Of a DNA stretch of 10,933 nt, positions 7,165 to 10,933 are shown piece after piece; positions within the stretch are counted from its first letter, which is position 1; each line of letters begins with the position of its first letter. The translations under genes were made by a program, and so were the position numbers. This DNA is from Sedimentisphaerales bacterium (lineage in GTDB: Bacteria; Planctomycetota; Phycisphaerae; Sedimentisphaerales; SG8-4): the NCBI GenBank assembly GCA_016928975.1, contig JAFGJR010000209.1:1-10933 (forward strand), read 5' to 3'. The notes under the pieces are model-generated. The model ran no database searches and was not told the DNA's origin. It saw nothing but the letters and a program-made list of their open reading frames with translations.

Positions 7165-7298
7165 CCGATCACCGTCCTCTCTGATAGCAGGGCTCTGCGA
7201 GCAACTGCATCAGCGTGGACCCCGAGAAGGGTCTGATCCTCCAACTCGACCGCGGCGGCATCCGAATGCTCGACGCCGCACACGCGACCATCGCCAAG
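7162..7298 (+). pseudogene. birA: Fragment of a birA 3' end (frameshifted remnant)
   Basis: Positions 7201-7298 align without gaps to 6438-6535 of birA at 86 of 98 bases by eye (about 88%). They encode NCISVDPEKGLILQLDRGG and beyond, the BirA C-terminal domain. The stretch 7162-7200 encodes QPITVLSDSRALR, which matches QRVTLSCNRRRFT of birA in length and position but has diverged strongly. One base is missing between 7200 and 7201, shifting the frame, and the stop codon of birA is not present at the end. It is therefore a dead tail of a birA allele, not a gene. The BrnTA-like operon lies between it and the intact birA. Confidence 0.85.
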
Positions 7299-7332
7299 AC
7301 ACAAGCAGTTCGAATGGGCTCGTTGTTCGCCT

Positions 7333-7426
7333 GTAGAGACGCAAGATTTTGCGTCTCCAACGTAGTCGCATTTCCTACGCCCTGGGTAACGCCGTACACG
7401 CGAGACGCAAAATCTTGTGTCTCTAC
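7333..7426. repeat. REP-like inverted hairpin pair (second BIME-like element)
   Basis: GTAG (7333-7336) precedes hairpin AGACGCAA-GATT-TTGCGTCT (7337-7356). The mirrored unit AGACGCAA-AATC-TTGTGTCT (7403-7422, one G-T wobble) is followed by CTAC (7423-7426). The centre holds a further small hairpin, CGTAG (7361-7365) with CTACG (7375-7379). The outer units are near-identical inverted copies. The GTAG foot plus hairpin is the same plan as at 1542-1597, but the stem sequence is unrelated, so two REP-like families are present. Confidence 0.65.
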
Positions 7427-7434
7427 AATGATCA

Positions 7435-7484
7435 GGGGGCTTCGCCCCCCGGCCGGTGACTGGCCTCGCTCCGCGGGCCGTCAC
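7435..7484. terminator. Two stem-loops after the FGE-fold gene
   Basis: Downstream of the FGE-fold gene stop (minus strand) comes a 9-bp stem with one bulged base: GTGAC and GGCC at 7456-7465 pair with GGCC and GTCAC at 7476-7484. Then comes GGGGGC-TTC-GCCCCC (7435-7449). Position suits transcript termination or 3' end protection, but no U-tract follows either stem, so intrinsic termination is uncertain. Confidence 0.3.
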
Positions 7485-7497
7485 TCCGCCAACTCTG

Positions 7498-10143
7498 TTA
7501 AGGGTAGGACGGCGTTGTCCTCGCGAGGCGAAGCCCCAGGTAGTCGCGCCGGTAGCCGGGCGTGCCCCCGCCGCGATTCGCGGACCGGCAGAGCCCGGCG
7601 CTGCCGCTCCACCTGCCGCCCCGGAGGACCCGGAGATCGCCCGAACGGGGGCCAAGCGGGTCCACGACCACACCACTGCCATAGTCCCCATACCAGTCCG
7701 CACACCATTCCCAGACATTGCCATGCATGTCATAGAGGCCAAAGGCATTCGCTGCCTTCTGCCCCACTGGATGCGTTGTTGAGCTGCTATTTGACCCATA
7801 CCATGCCCATTGACCAAGGCTGGAATCGTTGTCACCAAAACAGTAGGCACCCACGGCCCCCGCCCGACAGGCATACTCCCACTCGGCCTCCGTCAACAAG
7901 CGGTACGTCCCTCTCGGAACATACTCCATATCACACAGCATGGTCAGGAATGCCTGGCAATCCTCCCAACTCACCTCCTCCACAGGGGCATCCGCGCCAG
8001 CGCCCCCGAAAAATGATGGGTTGCTGCCCATCACCTGCCGCCACTGGCCCTGCGTCACCTCGTACTTGCCACAATAGAAGGCTCTGGTCAGCGTCACTTG
8101 GTGCTGCGTCTCGTCGCTGTCACGGCCGCCTTCGCTCGACGGGCTGCCCATGGTGAAGCTCCCAGTGGGGACCAAGCACAACGCGATCCCCGTCTGACGT
8201 GTTCTGACCTCCAAGGGCAGGCCAAGGTCCTCCACCGCTTGAGCCTGACGCGCCTGGGCCTCCTCACTGGCCGAAGCAAGACCCGTCAGAGGAGCGTATT
8301 GAGCATCGGCAACCTCCACCAGGTCAGGGGGCAGAGGCTGGCTCCCAGGTGTCGGCGGCGTGGCCCTCGCGAGGCGAAGCCCCCCGGCATACCCGCGAGA
8401 GCTGGGTATGCCCGCGCTGCGAATCGCGGACCGGCATTCGCTGGCGATATTGTGCCAGCCACCGCCCCGAGAGACCCGGTAATCGCCCCGGGGGCCAAGC
8501 GGGTCCACGACCACACCACTGCCATAGTCCCCATACCAGTCCGCACACCATTCCCAGACATTGCCATGCATGTCGTAGAGGCCCCAGGCATTGCAGAGCT
8601 TCTGACCCACTGCGTGCGTTGTATCGCCGCTGTTCCTGTCATACCAGGCAATTCGGTCAAGGGTGACATCCTCGCCTGTGATGTTCGTTAGCGAGCCGTT
8701 GTACAGGGGCGTCTGCGTCCCCGCCCGACATGCATACTCCCACTCGGCCTCCGTCAGCAAGCGGTACGTCCCTTCCGGAACACCCTCCATCTCACACACC
8801 CTGGTCAGGAATGCTTGGCAGTTGTCCCAACTCACCTGCTCCACAGGGGCATCCTGGCCGGCGGTCCTGAACCACGACGGGTTGGTCGTCATCACCTGCT
8901 GCCACTGCCTCTGTGTAACCTCATACTTGGCGCAGTAGAACGGCCTGCTCAATGTCACCTGATGCTGCGTCTCGTTGCTATAACGCCCGCTTTCACTCAG
9001 CGGGCTCCCCATGGTGAAGCTCCCGGCAGGGACCAGGCGCAACACGATCCCGGTCTGGCGGGTCTTGACCTCCAAAGGCAGGCCAAGGCTCTCCACCGCT
9101 TGAGCCTGACGCGTCTGGGCCTCCTCACTGCCCGAAGCAAGACCCGTCAGAGGAGCGTATTGAGCATCGGCAACCTCCATCAGGTCAGCGGGCAGAGGCT
9201 GGCTCCCGGGTGGCGGTGGCGTGGCCCTCGCGAGGCGAAGGCCCAAGCTGGTGAAGCAGACGCCGGGCGAGCTTGACTCGCGATTCGCGGACCGGCAGCG
9301 TCTGGCGAAGCCGCTCCAACCGCCGCCCCGGTGGACCCGGCTAGCGCCCCCAAACGGGTCCACGACCGCACTTCCATAAGCCCCATACCTGTCCTCACAC
9401 CATTCCCAAACATTGCCATGCATGTCATAGAGGCCAAAGGCATTCGCTGCCTTCTGCCCCACTGGATGCGTTGTCCCGCCGCTATTCGACACAGACCATG
9501 CCCATTGGCCAAGGCCGGAATCGCTGTCACCACAACAAAACGCACCCACGGTGCCCGCTCGACATGCGTATTCCCACTCGGCCTCCGTCAACAAACGGTA
9601 CGTCCCTTCCGGAACACCCTCCATCTGACACAGCATGGTCACGAATGCCTGGCAACCGTTCCAAGTCGCCTGCTCTACAGGGGCATCCTGACCGGCGCCA
9701 GGGAAACATGATGGGTTGCTGCCCATCACCTGCTGCCACTGCCCCTGCGTCACCTCGTACTTGCCGCAGTAGAAGGCCTGGCTCACTGTCACCTGACGCT
9801 GCGTCTCGTCGCTGTCGCGGCCGCCTTCGCTCGGCGGGCTCCCCATGGTGAAGCTCCCGGCAGGGACCAGGCGCAACGCGATCCCCGTCTGCCGTGTCCT
9901 GACCTCCAAAGGCAGGCCGAGGTCCTCCACCGCTTGAGCCTGACGCGCCTGGGCCTCCGCACTGCCCCAAGCAAGACCCGCCAGAGGAGCGTATTGGGCA
10001 TCGGCAACCTCCACCAAATCATCAGGCAGAGACAACTCCTCCGATACCGGAGAAGGTGTGCCTGCCTGGCCAGATGCCAAGCTGGCGAATAGGAGTATCA
10101 GACGAACAGGGAATGGCACGGTCAGTACGCGATTCGACATCAT
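7498..10143 (-). CDS. Exported protein with three tandem FGE-sulfatase (SUMF1/C-lectin fold) domains
   Basis: This protein of about 881 residues starts at 10143, where AAGGAGG lies 7 nt upstream; an in-frame ATG at 10221 lacks such a site. Residues 1-27 form a Sec signal peptide (RLILLFASLASGQA). Three units follow, about 39-313, 314-600 and 601-881, joined by Pro-rich linkers (TPPPPGSQPLP). Each has GSFTMGSP, KYEVTQ, YRLLTEAEWEYACRAG, GLYDMHGNVWEWC, RGGxW, CRSAxR and GLRLAR, typical of FGE-sulfatase domain PF03781. Each RGG-to-GLRLAR stretch keeps one conserved Cys (CRSA) where true formylglycine-generating enzymes have a Cys pair. Sulfatase activation is therefore unlikely, and no sulfatase gene is nearby. 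A binding or surface role is more plausible. The final stretch of each unit is hypervariable. No neighbour suggests a partner. Confidence 0.9.
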   Translation of the reverse strand: MMSNRVLTVPFPVRLILLFASLASGQAGTPSPVSEELSLPDDLVEVADAQYAPLAGLAWGSAEAQARQAQAVEDLGLPLEVRTRQTGIALRLVPAGSFTMGSPPSEGGRDSDETQRQVTVSQAFYCGKYEVTQGQWQQVMGSNPSCFPGAGQDAPVEQATWNGCQAFVTMLCQMEGVPEGTYRLLTEAEWEYACRAGTVGAFCCGDSDSGLGQWAWSVSNSGGTTHPVGQKAANAFGLYDMHGNVWEWCEDRYGAYGSAVVDPFGGASRVHRGGGWSGFARRCRSANRESSSPGVCFTSLGLRLARATPPPPGSQPLPADLMEVADAQYAPLTGLASGSEEAQTRQAQAVESLGLPLEVKTRQTGIVLRLVPAGSFTMGSPLSESGRYSNETQHQVTLSRPFYCAKYEVTQRQWQQVMTTNPSWFRTAGQDAPVEQVSWDNCQAFLTRVCEMEGVPEGTYRLLTEAEWEYACRAGTQTPLYNGSLTNITGEDVTLDRIAWYDRNSGDTTHAVGQKLCNAWGLYDMHGNVWEWCADWYGDYGSGVVVDPLGPRGDYRVSRGGGWHNIASECRSAIRSAGIPSSRGYAGGLRLARATPPTPGSQPLPPDLVEVADAQYAPLTGLASASEEAQARQAQAVEDLGLPLEVRTRQTGIALCLVPTGSFTMGSPSSEGGRDSDETQHQVTLTRAFYCGKYEVTQGQWRQVMGSNPSFFGGAGADAPVEEVSWEDCQAFLTMLCDMEYVPRGTYRLLTEAEWEYACRAGAVGAYCFGDNDSSLGQWAWYGSNSSSTTHPVGQKAANAFGLYDMHGNVWEWCADWYGDYGSGVVVDPLGPRSGDLRVLRGGRWSGSAGLCRSANRGGGTPGYRRDYLGLRLARTTPSYP
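7501..10029 (-). repeat. Intragenic tandem triplication (units of about 0.83-0.86 kb)
   Basis: Units on the minus strand: 10029-9205, 9204-8344 and 8343-7501. Similarity is visible in DNA, not only protein: 8273-8346 and 9134-9207 match at 72 of 74 bases. Within each unit, 114 bp near the end (9226-9339, 8365-8478, 7519-7632) alternate invariant codons with very variable ones. The repeats suggest recent duplication or ongoing gene conversion. Confidence 0.85.
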
Positions 10144-10199
10144 GGCCTTGCCTCCTTCAGAAACCGTGGTTTGCTTGCTGTGTGCGAGCAGACAAGCGC

Positions 10200-10228
10200 A
10201 TTGTACGAACAGACTGTCCAAAACGCAA
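10200..10228 (-). promoter_or_regulatory. Promoter of the FGE-fold gene
   Basis: On the minus strand, TTGCGT (10228-10223) and TACAAT (10205-10200) are 17 bp apart. The start site would be near 10193, giving a leader of about 50 nt with AAGGAGG before the ATG at 10143. The -10 box is good (5 of 6); the -35 is weak (3 of 6). Confidence 0.45.
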
Positions 10229-10275
10229 GCAGAAAACAGGCGGAGTGCGGTCGCGGGATCTTTGTGATTTCTTGC

Positions 10276-10304
10276 TTGACAACCAAACCGCTGGTTTGTA
10301 GGAT
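10276..10304 (+). promoter_or_regulatory. Strong sigma70-type promoter with palindrome in its spacer
   Basis: A perfect -35 TTGACA (10276-10281) and a -10 TAGGAT (10299-10304) are 17 bp apart. The spacer contains CAAACC-GCT-GGTTTG (10284-10298), a 15-bp perfect inverted repeat, placed where a repressor or a MerR-type regulator would bind. It fires rightward, away from the FGE-fold gene, toward the 13-mer repeat array. No recognised gene is downstream. Confidence 0.6.
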
Positions 10305-10433
10305 AGTGACAGAACTTGTTCGCGGTGGTGGCAACTGCATATCCGGTGACACCGAGCCGATGGCACGTCGTAGATTCGGGGGCCGGTCACGACCGGTGAA
10401 GCGCGCGTCCCCCACCATAGGAGGACTCAGGCC

Positions 10434-10649
10434 GTGTCGTGCATACAAACCCAATTTCGAACGCCGTCCTGCCGCCCAGAGCGGCCGGATGATGAGGTTG
10501 CCCAAACAGACCCAATCGGCCGGATGTGCCGCGAGGGTCACAGAGCCCGGAATGCGAAACAAAGCCAATCGCGAGGATCGACCAGGGGCGTCGACAAGCG
10601 CCAGAATGCAAAACAAAGCCAATGTACGCCGGCGGACGGGCGGCCGTGA
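10434..10649 (+). CDS. Possible small ORF through the repeat array
   Basis: A GTG start at 10434 has AGGAGG at 10419-10424 with 9 nt spacing, 130 bp after the promoter at 10276-10304. The 71-residue product is Arg/Gln-rich and of low complexity, and contains NAKQSQ twice where the 13-mer repeat is translated. I see no domain. It may be spurious, since the 13-mer repeats are more likely DNA or RNA elements. The promoter and ribosome site are the only reasons to list it. Confidence 0.2.
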   Translation: MSCIQTQFRTPSCRPERPDDEVAQTDPIGRMCREGHRARNAKQSQSRGSTRGVDKRQNAKQSQCTPADGRP

Positions 10650-10827
10650 CGGGCCGATTCGGCGAAACAAAGCCAATCGCGACGGGGGCCGTCACCAGCT
10701 AACTGCTGCTGGGAAAGGAGGTTATGAGAGTAGGGGCGGACGCCGCGCCTGTGAGAAACAAAGCCAATTTGCCCTGCCGGACAGGCGGCGGGCATAGCCC
10801 ACCCTGCGAACGCGAAACAAGACGCCT
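10443..10827. repeat. Interspersed 13-mer repeat array (AAACAAAGCCAAT)
   Basis: Four perfect copies lie at 10557-10569, 10611-10623, 10665-10677 and 10756-10768. Degenerate copies are at 10445-10455, 10504-10516 and 10815-10823. The first three perfect copies are exactly 54 bp apart, and the preceding degenerate copy is 53 bp away. Sequences between copies are GC-rich and not alike. All copies point the same way, usually preceded by GCGA or GAG. In translation the motif reads NKAN or KQSQ. Apart from the small ORF at 10434-10649, I see no gene in 10305-10933. Confidence 0.8.
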
Positions 10828-10933
10828 GCGTCAAAAGTTGGTTTCGTGCGGGTCGCGCCAGGGCTGCGGTGCGTGAAATAAGATGAGGAAAGAGCGGAAC
10901 TACCCAGGGGCGGCCGTCGGCGACGCGTCGGGA

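Noticed and set aside
7498..10143. True formylglycine-generating enzyme (sulfatase activator)
   Set aside because: Only one cysteine is conserved in the C-terminal stretch of each unit where active enzymes have a pair, and no sulfatase gene is in the window.
10714..10726. AAAGGAGG followed by ATG as a new gene start
   Set aside because: Only 2 nt separate the site from the ATG, and the frame closes after about 50 codons of repeat-derived sequence.
10171..10797. A 208-codon plus-strand frame across the right end
   Set aside because: It starts inside the FGE-fold promoter region, has no ribosome site, and its only pattern is NKAN produced by the 13-mer repeat in one frame.
10443..10827. CRISPR array
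   Set aside because: The conserved unit is only 13 bp, spacing varies from 53 to 91 bp, and no cas gene is present.
7501..10933. A complete diversity-generating retroelement
   Set aside because: No reverse transcriptase, accessory gene or adenine-rich template repeat is visible, so only target-like cassettes are reported.

Overview
The window looks like a chromosomal piece of a GC-rich Planctomycetota bacterium, perhaps of the Phycisphaerae/Sedimentisphaerales side. The clues are a lipoprotein-rich and FGE-domain-rich gene set, heptanucleotide and REP-like repeats, and a scattered 13-base repeat that reads as NKAN or KQSQ in translation. I associate that repeat with planctomycete hypothetical proteins from memory; it is not verified. 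No rRNA, tRNA, CRISPR array, transposase, integrase or reverse transcriptase is visible.

Left part (1-2420): a small toxin-antitoxin-like operon (DUF4258-like protein plus YgiT-type zinc-finger protein, 38 bp overlap) behind a consensus-like promoter. Next comes a convergent gene for an unrecognised single-pass membrane protein. A REP-like pair of inverted hairpins follows, then a lipoprotein of the M14 zinc carboxypeptidase / MpaA-like amidase family.

Centre (2510-6540): ordinary housekeeping genes in one direction: uvrB (nucleotide excision repair), nadC (NAD synthesis) and birA (biotin-protein ligase). nadC and birA are 7 bp apart and probably co-transcribed. birA carries an in-frame insertion of about 29 codons made largely of two different heptanucleotide tandem repeats.

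Scar region (6540-7500): a BrnT/BrnA-type toxin-antitoxin operon lies tail-to-tail 8 bp from the birA stop. On its other side is a frameshifted copy of the birA 3' end, about 88% identical to birA over its last 98 bp. The toxin-antitoxin unit is therefore bracketed by two birA tails, as expected of an insertion or rearrangement. Its promoter -35 box lies at the edge of the birA debris. A second REP-like inverted pair and two more stem-loops fill the rest.

Right part (7498-10933): one long minus-strand gene encodes an exported protein of about 881 residues built of three tandem FGE-sulfatase/C-type-lectin-fold units. The units are nearly identical in DNA in places. Their differences concentrate in the C-terminal stretch that diversity-generating retroelements vary in this fold. 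Upstream is its promoter and a divergent strong promoter with a palindrome in its spacer. That promoter faces an array of AAACAAAGCCAAT repeats, three of which are exactly 54 bp apart.

The most unusual items are the birA-tail scar around the BrnTA-like module, the three variable cassettes in the FGE-fold protein, the heptad repeats inside birA, the two REP-like elements, and the 13-mer array with its own promoter. All assignments come from reading the sequence; no database search was possible.
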